Shown here in pieces: positions 1 through 6,711 of a DNA stretch of 7,332 nt (position 1 is its first letter; each line of letters opens with the position of its first letter). The DNA comes from Chthoniobacter flavus (GTDB lineage: Bacteria; Verrucomicrobiota; Verrucomicrobiia; Chthoniobacterales; DYNR01). The notes under the pieces are model-generated. The model saw only the letters and a list, made by a program, of their open reading frames with translations, was not told the origin of the DNA and did no database searches. The position numbers and the translations under genes were made by a program. The stretch lies in assembly GCA_020720945.1 (NCBI GenBank), contig DYNR01000121.1, forward strand, positions 1 to 7,332. The letters run 5' to 3'.

Positions 1-21
1 TTTCCGCGCTTGCGCACTGCG

Positions 22-66
22 AAAAAAATTTGGCGCGGACCGGGAATTTCCCGATGCCGCGCCAAA
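22..66 (-). terminator. Rho-independent terminator of the CoA-transferase gene
   Basis: Positions 29-38 and 57-66 form a perfect 10 bp inverted repeat (TTTGGCGCGG / CCGCGCCAAA). A second inner stem pairs 41-45 with 49-53. Read on the minus strand, the hairpin is followed directly by seven T residues (complement of the A run at 22-28), the classical intrinsic terminator layout. It begins 34 bp beyond the CoA-transferase stop codon. On the plus strand no comparable T run follows, so it should work mainly for the minus-strand gene. Confidence 0.85.
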
Positions 67-99
67 AAGGTTTGTTTTAGCGTCGCCCGCCCGCGCGGG

Positions 100-1590
100 T
101 TAGCTCCACTGGATGTTGCGCATCGACCCCGTTTCCAAAAATTGGCGGTGGAAGATAAACGCGTCCTTCAGCGTCCCGGGAGTGTGCCCGCTTTTGGTTT
201 CGTTGCAGAAACGCATGAGGTCGTCCCGGTAGTCGGGGTGCGCGCAATTTTCGATGACGATGCGGCTGCGCTCGTGCGGGTCTTTGCCGCGCAAATCTGC
301 GACACCTTGTTCTGTGACAATGATTTGCACCGAATGTTCCGTGTGGTCGATGTGGCTGCAAAGCGGCACGATCGCGCTGATTTTCCCGTCTTTTGCCGTG
401 CTGGGGCAAGCGAAAATCGAGATGAATGCGCTGCGGGTAAAATCGCTGGAACCACCGATTCCGTTCATGAGGTTTTTGCCCATGATGTGGGTGGAATTGA
501 TGTTGCCAGAGATGTCCGCTTCGATGGCCGTATTGATGGTGATGCAGCCGAGGCGGCGAATGACTTCCGGGTTGTTGCTGATCGCCTGCGGGCGCAAGAC
601 GAAGTGTTCGCGGAAGAAGTCGAGGTTCGCGTAAAGCTCGGACATCGGACCGTTGCTGAGCGTGAGCGAAGTCCCGCTGGCGAAGGTGATTTTTCCGGAT
701 TTGATCAGCTCGACGACCGAGTCTTGGAGCACTTCGGAATACATCGTGAAAGCGGGGATGTCCGGGTGTGTCCCGAGAGCGCCCAACAGGGCATTGGCGA
801 TGTTGCCAACCCCGCTCTGGATGGGAAGAAATTCTTTCGGGATACGGCCGATTTTGCATTCGCCTGCGATGAACTCCGCCACATTCTCGCCGATCTTGCC
901 GATCATCTCGCCAAATTCCGTGAACGGGCTGCACTCGTCGGCCTGGTTGGTGCGGACGATTCCCACGATTTTTGAGGGATCCACTTTGACCACGGGAGAA
1001 CCCGGGCGGTCTTTGACCGTGTAAATCGGGATTTCGCGGCGATAGGGGATTTCCGCTTGTTCGAAAATGTCGTGGCAGCCGTGGAGAGCTTCCGGATGAT
1101 GCTCGTTTAGTTCGATGATGATTTTATCGGCGACGCGGCAAAAAGTCGGAGATGCGCCGACCGAAGTGCTGAGGGTGATTTCCCCGTCTGCCGTCACTTT
1201 GCACGCTTCGACGACCGCCCAGTTAAAATGCCCGAGGAAGCCGTAGCGGACATACTGCGGGAGCTGGGAAAGGTGCATATCGAAAAACTTCGTTTGCCCG
1301 GAGTTGATCTGCTCGCGCAAGAACTTGTTGCTCTGGTAAGGCGTCCTCCAAAGCACGGCGTTTGCCCGGGCCAGCGCCCCGTCGCAAGAGTCGCCCGTGG
1401 AAGCACCTGTAACGACGCCGACCTTGAATGGACGCCCTTCTTTGTGCTCGGCTTCCGCCTTGGCCGCGATGGCTTTCGGGACTGCTTTGGCAGCTCCCGC
1501 AGGAGTGAATCCGCTAAAGCCGATGGTCTGCCCGTTTTGGATCATGGCTGCTGCTTCGTCAGCCGACAATTCTGGAAATGGTAGTTTCAT
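100..1590 (-). CDS. Succinate/acetyl-CoA CoA-transferase (acetyl-CoA hydrolase/transferase family)
   Basis: This 496-residue cytosolic enzyme belongs to the family of succinyl-CoA:acetate CoA-transferase (AarC, Cat1) and propionyl-CoA:succinate CoA-transferase (ScpC/YgfH). These enzymes move CoA between carboxylic acids through a glutamyl-CoA thioester. The likely catalytic glutamate is Glu286 in YSEVLQD, matching Glu294 of Acetobacter AarC. The CoA-binding loop GVGNIANA lies at 260-267, and the glycine-rich GIGGSSDF at 377-384. The block from 311 to 388 closely resembles succinate CoA-transferases, and the length fits the family (about 500). The start is supported by AGAGG six bases upstream of ATG; the stop is TAA. 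It is monocistronic in appearance: a terminator follows and der diverges upstream. Sequence alone does not separate an acetate-forming role (variant TCA cycle or acetate assimilation) from propionate fermentation, so no symbol is given. No lesion or missing key residue is seen. Confidence 0.93.
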   Translation of the reverse strand: MKLPFPELSADEAAAMIQNGQTIGFSGFTPAGAAKAVPKAIAAKAEAEHKEGRPFKVGVVTGASTGDSCDGALARANAVLWRTPYQSNKFLREQINSGQTKFFDMHLSQLPQYVRYGFLGHFNWAVVEACKVTADGEITLSTSVGASPTFCRVADKIIIELNEHHPEALHGCHDIFEQAEIPYRREIPIYTVKDRPGSPVVKVDPSKIVGIVRTNQADECSPFTEFGEMIGKIGENVAEFIAGECKIGRIPKEFLPIQSGVGNIANALLGALGTHPDIPAFTMYSEVLQDSVVELIKSGKITFASGTSLTLSNGPMSELYANLDFFREHFVLRPQAISNNPEVIRRLGCITINTAIEADISGNINSTHIMGKNLMNGIGGSSDFTRSAFISIFACPSTAKDGKISAIVPLCSHIDHTEHSVQIIVTEQGVADLRGKDPHERSRIVIENCAHPDYRDDLMRFCNETKSGHTPGTLKDAFIFHRQFLETGSMRNIQWS

Positions 1591-1607
1591 GAGAGGCCTC
1601 TTTCATG
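1588..1607 (-). promoter_or_regulatory. Possible hairpin over the RBS and start codon of the CoA-transferase
   Basis: The mRNA from 1607 down to 1588 can fold with CATGA pairing TCATG, one A-C mismatch, two further pairs and a four-base loop AGGC. The start codon lies in the stem, and the Shine-Dalgarno AGAGG (1597-1601) lies partly in the stem and partly in the loop. It could modulate translation initiation, but the stem is short and its energy is only modest. Confidence 0.3.
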
Positions 1608-1623
1608 GGGTAAAATGCCGCCG

Positions 1624-1636
1624 TTTGACAATCAAA
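1624..1636. promoter_or_regulatory. Small palindrome TTTGA-N3-TCAAA, candidate operator
   Basis: A perfect inverted repeat with 5 bp arms and a 3 bp centre lies 33 bp upstream of the CoA-transferase start and 107 bp upstream of der. Its half-site resembles those of the CRP/FNR family, but the spacing is too short for a canonical TTGAT-N4-ATCAA site. On the minus strand it includes TTGTCA, one mismatch from a -35 consensus, but I find no good -10 at the right distance. It could bind a regulator; this is inference only. Confidence 0.25.
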
Positions 1637-1710
1637 ATGTGATTTTCCCGGCGATTGTTTCCGGCAAACCGCGTTCCGCTTTCCGCTGTTTTTTCGTTCT
1701 TCGCTATCGA

Positions 1711-1733
1711 CTTGCCCTAAAAAAACGGGCAAG
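1711..1733 (+). promoter_or_regulatory. Inverted repeat in the der leader
   Basis: CTTGCCC (1711-1717) and GGGCAAG (1727-1733) are exact complements separated by nine bases that include seven A residues. The repeat ends 10 bp before the der start codon. It can form an RNA hairpin with an A-rich loop, or serve as a DNA operator. No T run follows, so it is not an intrinsic terminator. No clear Shine-Dalgarno sequence sits in the short stretch between it and ATG. Confidence 0.45.
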
Positions 1734-1743
1734 AATCGCTCCC

Positions 1744-3099
1744 ATGCAAAAAATCGCTATCGTCGGGCGGCCGAATGTCGGGAAATCCGCACTATTCAAC
1801 CGCCTGGCAGGAAAAAAAATTTCGATCGTCCACGACCAGCCTGGGGTGACCCGCGACCGGCTTTCCGCCGTTTGCAAATTGGCGAGCAAACCTTTTGAAA
1901 TCATTGACACCGGCGGCATCGGTTACGAGCCGGATCCGGATTTTTCCGCACAAACCCACCTCGCCGCAGATGCCGCTATGGCGACCGCCGATGTTTTGCT
2001 CCTCGTCGTGGACGGACTGGCCGGCAGGACTCCCCTGGACGAAGAACTCGCTTCCATCCTACGCGCAGCATCCAAGCCCATCCTGTTGGTAATCAACAAA
2101 ATCGACGAAAGAGTTCACGACAATCTCACCGCAGATTTTTCTCGTTTGGGCTTCCCGGACCAATGCGCCGTAAGTGCGGCCCACGGGAGAGGGGTGGACG
2201 ATTTGATCGAGCGCATCGAAGAACTCCTGCCCGAAGAATCTGAAACCGAAGAGGCGAAGCAGGAAAAACGACCCGCACGCATCGCCATCATCGGCCGCCC
2301 GAATGTCGGCAAGTCCTCGCTGACAAATGCGATCCTTGGCGACAAACGCACAATCGTAAGCGAAATAGCCGGGACCACCCGCGATGCCGTGGACATCGCC
2401 TACCAGTTCGGCGGGCAGGATTATGTCCTCTGCGATACCGCCGGGATGCGGCACCGCTCCCGCCACGACACCTCCGTGGAAGTTTTCAGCGTGATGCGCT
2501 CGGAAAAAGCCTTGAAGGGCGCAGACTTATGTCTCCTCTTGGTGGATGCAACGCAAGGTGTCACCGCGCAAGAAAAGCGGATTGCAAAGCTGGTGCAAGA
2601 AGCGGGCAAGGGCGTGCTCATCGTCCTGAACAAATGGGATTTGGCGGAAAAAAAAGGCTCGGGGCGCGAGTCTCTCGAACACCACATCAACGCCGTCCAA
2701 TCCGAGTTGTTTTTCTTGCGCTATGCGATGGTCGTCGCCCTTTCCGCAAAAACGGGAGAGAATGTCACCCGCCTGTTTTCCGCCGTCGAGAAAATGCGCC
2801 AGCACGCGACGCGACGGATGGGAACGGGGGAACTCAACCGGTATTTGTCGAAATGTATGGAGGGATACCCCCCTCCGATGCGCGGCAGGAGACGCCTGAA
2901 ACTGCTTTACGCAACCCAGGTGGAATCTTCCCGACCCGGTCCCTTCTCCCCTCCCGAAGTCGTCCTTTTTGTCAACGATCCAAAGTTGTTAGTCCCTGCC
3001 TACGAAGAATTTCTGATCCGCAGAATCCGGGAAAAATGGGAGTATCCGGGGCTTCCGATCCGCTTGCGTCTCCGCGGGCGAAAGCCCGGAGAAAGCTGA
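1744..3099 (+). CDS. der: Ribosome-assembly GTPase Der (EngA)
   Basis: Der is an essential double GTPase that acts in 50S subunit maturation in the cytoplasm. The 451-residue protein has the full family layout. G domain 1 carries GRPNVGKS (8-15), DTGG (55-58), NKID (118-121) and SA (144-145). An acidic linker covers about 163-178. G domain 2 carries GRPNVGKS (184-191), DTAG (231-234), NKWD (296-299) and SAKTG (334-338). A C-terminal KH-like domain runs from about 350 to 447. The open frame reaches back to an ATG at 1615, but the family begins a few residues before the first P-loop, which fixes the start at 1744 (MQKIAIVGRP). The RBS is weak: upstream there is only CGGGCAAGAA and no AGGAG-like core. 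An inverted repeat lies immediately upstream. der diverges from the CoA-transferase and converges with dnaE. All nucleotide-binding motifs are intact. Confidence 0.97.
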   Translation: MQKIAIVGRPNVGKSALFNRLAGKKISIVHDQPGVTRDRLSAVCKLASKPFEIIDTGGIGYEPDPDFSAQTHLAADAAMATADVLLLVVDGLAGRTPLDEELASILRAASKPILLVINKIDERVHDNLTADFSRLGFPDQCAVSAAHGRGVDDLIERIEELLPEESETEEAKQEKRPARIAIIGRPNVGKSSLTNAILGDKRTIVSEIAGTTRDAVDIAYQFGGQDYVLCDTAGMRHRSRHDTSVEVFSVMRSEKALKGADLCLLLVDATQGVTAQEKRIAKLVQEAGKGVLIVLNKWDLAEKKGSGRESLEHHINAVQSELFFLRYAMVVALSAKTGENVTRLFSAVEKMRQHATRRMGTGELNRYLSKCMEGYPPPMRGRRRLKLLYATQVESSRPGPFSPPEVVLFVNDPKLLVPAYEEFLIRRIREKWEYPGLPIRLRLRGRKPGES

Positions 3100-3112
3100 C
3101 CTCCCGTTTTTT
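3087..3112 (+). terminator. Weak candidate terminator of der
   Basis: CGGAG (3087-3091) can pair with CTCC-c-G (3101-3106), leaving a nine-base loop and a one-base bulge, and six T residues follow (3107-3112). The stem begins inside the last codons of der and spans its TGA. A competing GAAA-tetraloop hairpin (about 3070-3091, GGGC/GCCC core) uses the same GGAG arm. Short stem, so low confidence. Confidence 0.35.
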
Positions 3113-3123
3113 CTGAACTGCTC

Positions 3124-3149
3124 CTTCTTTCGGGGCGCACCGAAAAAAG
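3124..3149. repeat. Inverted repeat between convergent der and dnaE
   Basis: Positions 3124-3133 and 3140-3149 form a 10 bp stem around the six-base loop GGCGCA. There is one C-A mismatch in plus-strand RNA, which becomes a G-U pair in minus-strand RNA. It lies in the 61 bp gap between the two stop codons, where a shared bidirectional terminator is expected. Neither strand has a T run directly after the stem, so it may stop transcription less efficiently or protect 3' ends from exonucleases. Confidence 0.5.
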
Positions 3150-3160
3150 AAACCGAAAAA

Positions 3161-6100
3161 TCACCGGTGGCGCACTGCCGCCAATGCGCCAGGGAAACGC
3201 CGTCCGATTTCCGAAAGGAAGGAGTATTCGTCCCCGATCCCGGTTTCTTTGCCGGCACGGAGCGTCACTTCCTCTTCGCCCGAAAAAACAAAGCAAAGGT
3301 TGAGGGGGCGTTTGCCCTTGTGCTTGCGGGCGATTTTTTTCAGCTCCACCAAATCCTCTCCCGCTATTTTTTCTGCCGCGAGCCTCAGTCTCACGGGCTT
3401 GCTGCTCGGCTTCTTTTTCAGCGGCGTGACGGAATTGATACTCACCCGCATAGACTCTTCGTTCCGAATCACTTTCGCGCTGACCGCGATGGCCGAACCC
3501 GCTTTAAGCAACTCGTCTGGATTTTCCAAATTTTTCAAAGTGTCCGACCACACCGTCGCTTCGACGGAACCCGAAAAATCTTCCAGCACAATGACAAAGA
3601 AAGGGCGGTTGTCCTTTTTGCTGAATTTTTTTTCCGAGCTGAGGACCATCCCGCCAAGCTTGAGCGTCTGCGGGTTTTCTATCTCGGCGAGATCGCATAT
3701 TTTGCTCATCTTCTCGGATTCCAAAGAACCGGCGTAATCGTTCAACGGATGCCCCGTCACATAGAAGCCAAGCAACTCTTTCTCGTAAGCGAGCATTTCC
3801 GAAGACGGCCACGGGGGGACTTCTTCGGCGGTGTTGACGGATACCGGCGCGCAATCGCTCATGTCGAAAAGCGACATCTGCCCGCTTTGGCGATCCCTTT
3901 GCACCTGCGCGGCATCCCCCAACGCCCTTTCGATCTCCGAGAAAATCTGCGCCCTCGAAAAACCAAAGCAATCAAACGCCCCGCACTTCACCAAACTTTC
4001 CGCGGTCTTCCGGTTTATCGACCTCGAATCCAAGCGCTTACAAAAATCTGCCAGCGAAGAAAAAGCCCCCCCTTTTTTTCTTTCCTCGATCGCGGAAGCC
4101 ATGGCTTCTGAACCCACATTTTTGATTGCCGCCAAGCCGAAACGGATCGCGGGGCGCCCGCCGGAAACGCACGGCGTGAACTTCAATCCGCTCTCGTTCA
4201 CATCCGGCGGCAAAACTAAAATCCCCATCCGCTGGCACTCGGCGATCAGCCCGGAAAGCTTTTCGGTTTTGTCGAAATCGCTACTCATCAAACCCGCCAT
4301 AAACTCCACGGGATAATGGGCTTTCAGCCACGCCGTCTGATACGAAACCAAACCGTATGCCGCGCTGTGACTCTTGTTGAAACCGTATTCTGCAAACTTC
4401 GCGATAAAGTCGAAAATCGCATTCGCCTGCTCGGCGGGAATCCCGTTTGTCTTCTCGCACCCCGCGACAAAAGTGAGGCGCTCTTCGTCCATCTTCTTCT
4501 TGTCTTTTTTCCCCATCGCGCGGCGCAGCAAGTCGGCCTGCCCCAGCGAATACCCCGCCAACACATTGGCCGCCCTCTGCACCTGCTCCTGATAAACGAT
4601 GATGCCGTAAGTGTCGGCGCAAACTTTTTCCAGCAAGGGATGGGCGTAAAACACTTTTTGCTGCCCCTTTTTACGCGCGATGTAATCGGAGATAAACTGC
4701 ATGGGCCCCGGTCGGTATAACGCCAAAATCGCGATGATGTCGTCGATGCTCCGCACATCGAAACGGCGGCAACAACTCGTGATTCCCCCGCCTTCCACCT
4801 GAAACACCCCGACGGTTTCCCCACGGTTCAAAATGTCAAAGGCCGCCTGGTCATCGAGCGGAATGTTTTCGATCCGAAACCCCGGTTCCTTCTCCCGCAA
4901 AAAACGCATCGCGTCTTCCATCACGGTGAGCGTTTTCAACCCGAGAAAATCCATTTTCAACATCCCTAGCGCCTCGAGCGCCTTCTGCTCGTATTGCGTC
5001 ACCACCTCGCCTTCCTTCCCCCGGCAAAGCGGAATGTAATCGTCCAAATCCCTGTCTCCGATGACAACGCCGGCGGCATGGATCCCCGTGTTCCGGCAAA
5101 GCCCTTCCACCAGCAACGCGTCGCGCCAAAGCTCCGAGGTCTCGGAATTTTTTTCGATTTCTTCCCGGAGTTCGGGACTTTTTTCGTAAGCCTTCGAGAG
5201 AGAAATGTTCAGCTCCGGCGGAATCAGCTTGGCCAGTTGGTCGCGGTAGCTATAGCTCATCCCCATCACTCTCCCGACATCCTTGATCGCGCTCTTTGTC
5301 GCAAATGTCCCGAAAGTCACAATCTGGGAAACCGCCCGTTGCCCGTATTTCCCGCGGACATAGTCGATCACTTTTTCCCTTCCCTCCGGGCAAAAATCCA
5401 CATCGATATCAGGGGGGGTAATGCGGTCCGGGTTCAAAAACCGCTCGAAAATCAACCCGTATTGTAAAGGGTCTAAGTCCGTGATTTCCAACACATAAGC
5501 GATCAGGGAACCCGCCGCCGAACCGCGTCCCGGACCGACGGGAATCCCGTTGGTTTTCGCGTAGTGGATGAAATCCCAAACAATCAGGAAATAGCTCAAA
5601 AACCCCGTTTTCAAAATGACGGAAAGCTCGTAATCGAGCCGTTTTTTCAATTCCACATCCTCGTGCGCCCGTTGCCCGTAGCGTTTTTCCAACCCCTCGT
5701 TGCAAAGCTGCGTCAGATATTCTTCCACGGTTTTCCCTGCCGGCGGCTCGTATTCGGGATACTTGTTTTTCCCGAACTCGATTTTCATCTTGCACCGCCC
5801 GGCGATTTTCACCGTGTTTTCTACTGCTCCAGGGAAACCGGAAAACAGTGCGCGCATCTCTTCGGCGCTTTTGAAATACATCTCCGGCGAGTGGTGCTGC
5901 CGTTTTGGGTCTAGCAGCATCACCCCCGAGTCGATGCACCCCAAAATGTCGTGGACCCCGTGGTGCGCGCGCTCCAAAAAATGGACATCATTTGCGGCGA
6001 CAAGCCCGACTCCCAGCTCTCCGGCGATTTTTGCCAAAATCGGGTTGCTGCGTTTTTGCGTATCCAACCCGTGGTCGTGGATCTCGATGAAATAATTTTC

Positions 6101-6610
6101 GCGCCCGTAAATATCGCAGTAAGTGCGCGCCTTTTCCAACGCTTCGGCCTCCTTGCCTTCGACCACCAAACTGGCGACTTCTCCCCGCAAGCACCCGCTC
6201 AACGCGATCAACCCCTTGCTCCTTTTTGCCAGCAAATCCAGATCGACCCTCGGCTTGCCATAAAACCCATCGATGTTTGCCGCGCTGACGATCTTGATCA
6301 AATTGCTGTAACCCTCATCGGTTTCGCACAGCAAAGTCAGATGATACAGCAAATCTTTCGTCCCCACCTTTTGCTCGAGCATCGAACCCGGAGTCACATA
6401 GACTTCGCACCCCACAATCGGGTGGATGCCTGCATCTTTGGCCTCTTTCACAAACTCTATGGCCCCGTGCAAATTCCCGTGGTCCGTGATTGCCACCGCC
6501 GACATCCCGAACTCCTGGGCTTTTTTCATCAAATCCTTGATGCGGATCGTGCTGTCGAGCATCGAATACTCGGTGTGCAAATGCAAATGGACAAACGATA
6601 AATCAGACAT
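3161..6610 (-). CDS. dnaE: DNA polymerase III alpha subunit (DnaE1, replicative polymerase)
   Basis: DnaE is the catalytic subunit of the replicative polymerase at the fork. The 1149 residues are close to the usual length (about 1160). The PHP domain occupies about 6-280. The palm carries GPGRGS (359-364) and the catalytic aspartates D401 and D403 in PDIDVDFC, with the third at D554 in KMDFLG. Fingers motifs include RPGPM (633-637), YGIIVYQEQ (668-676) and FNKSHSAAYG (744-753). A helix-hairpin-helix region follows (about 820-870, IKNVG). A beta-clamp-binding peptide QMSLFD is at 911-916, and an OB fold at about 980-1060 precedes a short C-terminal domain. The PHP domain appears to keep the complete metal-ligand set (H10, H12, D19, H44, E69, H90, C140, D208, H210). 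The start is supported by GAGG nine bases upstream of ATG; the stop is TGA. A terminator-like hairpin lies only 31 bp upstream of the start. Codons 845-848 contain an A7-G7 tract. Confidence 0.97.
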   Translation of the reverse strand: MSDLSFVHLHLHTEYSMLDSTIRIKDLMKKAQEFGMSAVAITDHGNLHGAIEFVKEAKDAGIHPIVGCEVYVTPGSMLEQKVGTKDLLYHLTLLCETDEGYSNLIKIVSAANIDGFYGKPRVDLDLLAKRSKGLIALSGCLRGEVASLVVEGKEAEALEKARTYCDIYGRENYFIEIHDHGLDTQKRSNPILAKIAGELGVGLVAANDVHFLERAHHGVHDILGCIDSGVMLLDPKRQHHSPEMYFKSAEEMRALFSGFPGAVENTVKIAGRCKMKIEFGKNKYPEYEPPAGKTVEEYLTQLCNEGLEKRYGQRAHEDVELKKRLDYELSVILKTGFLSYFLIVWDFIHYAKTNGIPVGPGRGSAAGSLIAYVLEITDLDPLQYGLIFERFLNPDRITPPDIDVDFCPEGREKVIDYVRGKYGQRAVSQIVTFGTFATKSAIKDVGRVMGMSYSYRDQLAKLIPPELNISLSKAYEKSPELREEIEKNSETSELWRDALLVEGLCRNTGIHAAGVVIGDRDLDDYIPLCRGKEGEVVTQYEQKALEALGMLKMDFLGLKTLTVMEDAMRFLREKEPGFRIENIPLDDQAAFDILNRGETVGVFQVEGGGITSCCRRFDVRSIDDIIAILALYRPGPMQFISDYIARKKGQQKVFYAHPLLEKVCADTYGIIVYQEQVQRAANVLAGYSLGQADLLRRAMGKKDKKKMDEERLTFVAGCEKTNGIPAEQANAIFDFIAKFAEYGFNKSHSAAYGLVSYQTAWLKAHYPVEFMAGLMSSDFDKTEKLSGLIAECQRMGILVLPPDVNESGLKFTPCVSGGRPAIRFGLAAIKNVGSEAMASAIEERKKGGAFSSLADFCKRLDSRSINRKTAESLVKCGAFDCFGFSRAQIFSEIERALGDAAQVQRDRQSGQMSLFDMSDCAPVSVNTAEEVPPWPSSEMLAYEKELLGFYVTGHPLNDYAGSLESEKMSKICDLAEIENPQTLKLGGMVLSSEKKFSKKDNRPFFVIVLEDFSGSVEATVWSDTLKNLENPDELLKAGSAIAVSAKVIRNEESMRVSINSVTPLKKKPSSKPVRLRLAAEKIAGEDLVELKKIARKHKGKRPLNLCFVFSGEEEVTLRAGKETGIGDEYSFLSEIGRRFPGALAAVRHR

Positions 6611-6619
6611 GACTCAGAA

Positions 6620-6623
6620 CCTC
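6620..6623 (-). promoter_or_regulatory. Ribosome binding site of dnaE
   Basis: GAGG on the minus strand is separated by nine bases from the ATG at 6610-6608. It is the only good Shine-Dalgarno match in the 31 bp between the upstream T run and the start codon, and it supports this start. Confidence 0.6.
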
Positions 6624-6641
6624 AACAAGTTACCTGCCCTC

Positions 6642-6668
6642 AAAAAAACGGGAGGGGAAGCCCTCGCC
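6642..6668 (-). terminator. Intrinsic terminator between the DUF1269 gene and dnaE
   Basis: On the minus strand GAGGG (complement of 6661-6665) pairs with CCCTC (complement of 6652-6656) around the loop CTTC. Two further G-C pairs extend it past one bulged C. One unpaired G and seven T residues (complement of 6642-6648) follow. This is a good rho-independent terminator for the DUF1269 gene, whose stop is about 43 bp upstream. It ends only 31 bp before the dnaE start codon, so it may also lie in the dnaE leader. Confidence 0.75.
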
Positions 6669-6701
6669 CCCTTCTTTTTTCCCGCAAAAAATCACCGGGG
6701 G
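6667..6701 (-). repeat. Imperfect hairpin upstream of the terminator
   Basis: CCCCC (6667-6671) can pair with GGGGG (6697-6701), and TTTTTT (6675-6680) with AAAAAA (6686-6691) around the loop CCCGC, with an asymmetric internal loop (three versus five bases). On the minus strand it follows the DUF1269 stop codon and touches the 5' base of the next terminator stem, sharing positions 6667-6668. It may be part of the 3' end of that transcript or of a dnaE leader. Confidence 0.45.
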
Positions 6702-6711
6702 ACGATTCGGA

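Noticed and set aside
10..975. 321-codon open frame on the plus strand opposite the CoA-transferase
   Set aside because: It is antisense to a well-conserved enzyme and its translation shows no recognisable domain. It reflects codon bias of the real gene and also runs through the terminator.
1613..1621. Nine-base word TAAAATGCC repeated at the window end (7324-7332)
   Set aside because: A 9-mer match is expected many times by chance in 7 kb, and the two copies sit at different distances from their genes.
1624..1636. FNR box upstream of the CoA-transferase
   Set aside because: The half-sites resemble FNR/CRP sites, but the centre is too short for the canonical 14 bp site, so it is listed only as an unnamed palindrome.
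1674..1687. Tandem duplication of TTCCGCT
   Set aside because: Two perfect 7 bp copies only, with no third copy and no link to a promoter element; probably chance or minor slippage.
1615..1743. N-terminal extension of der from an upstream ATG
   Set aside because: The 43 extra residues are unlike any Der N-terminus, lie in the divergent promoter region and cover the inverted repeat. The family start fits 1744.
3124..3149. Classical bidirectional terminator between der and dnaE
   Set aside because: The stem is good, but no T run follows it on either strand, so I list it as an inverted repeat rather than an intrinsic terminator.
3167..4111. 314-codon open frame on the plus strand opposite the dnaE 3' half
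   Set aside because: Antisense to dnaE. The composition is rich in Arg, His and Phe and low in family-like motifs, as expected for a shadow frame.
5951..6601. 216-codon open frame on the plus strand opposite the dnaE PHP region
   Set aside because: Antisense to conserved PHP coding sequence, no recognisable fold and no ribosome site of note.
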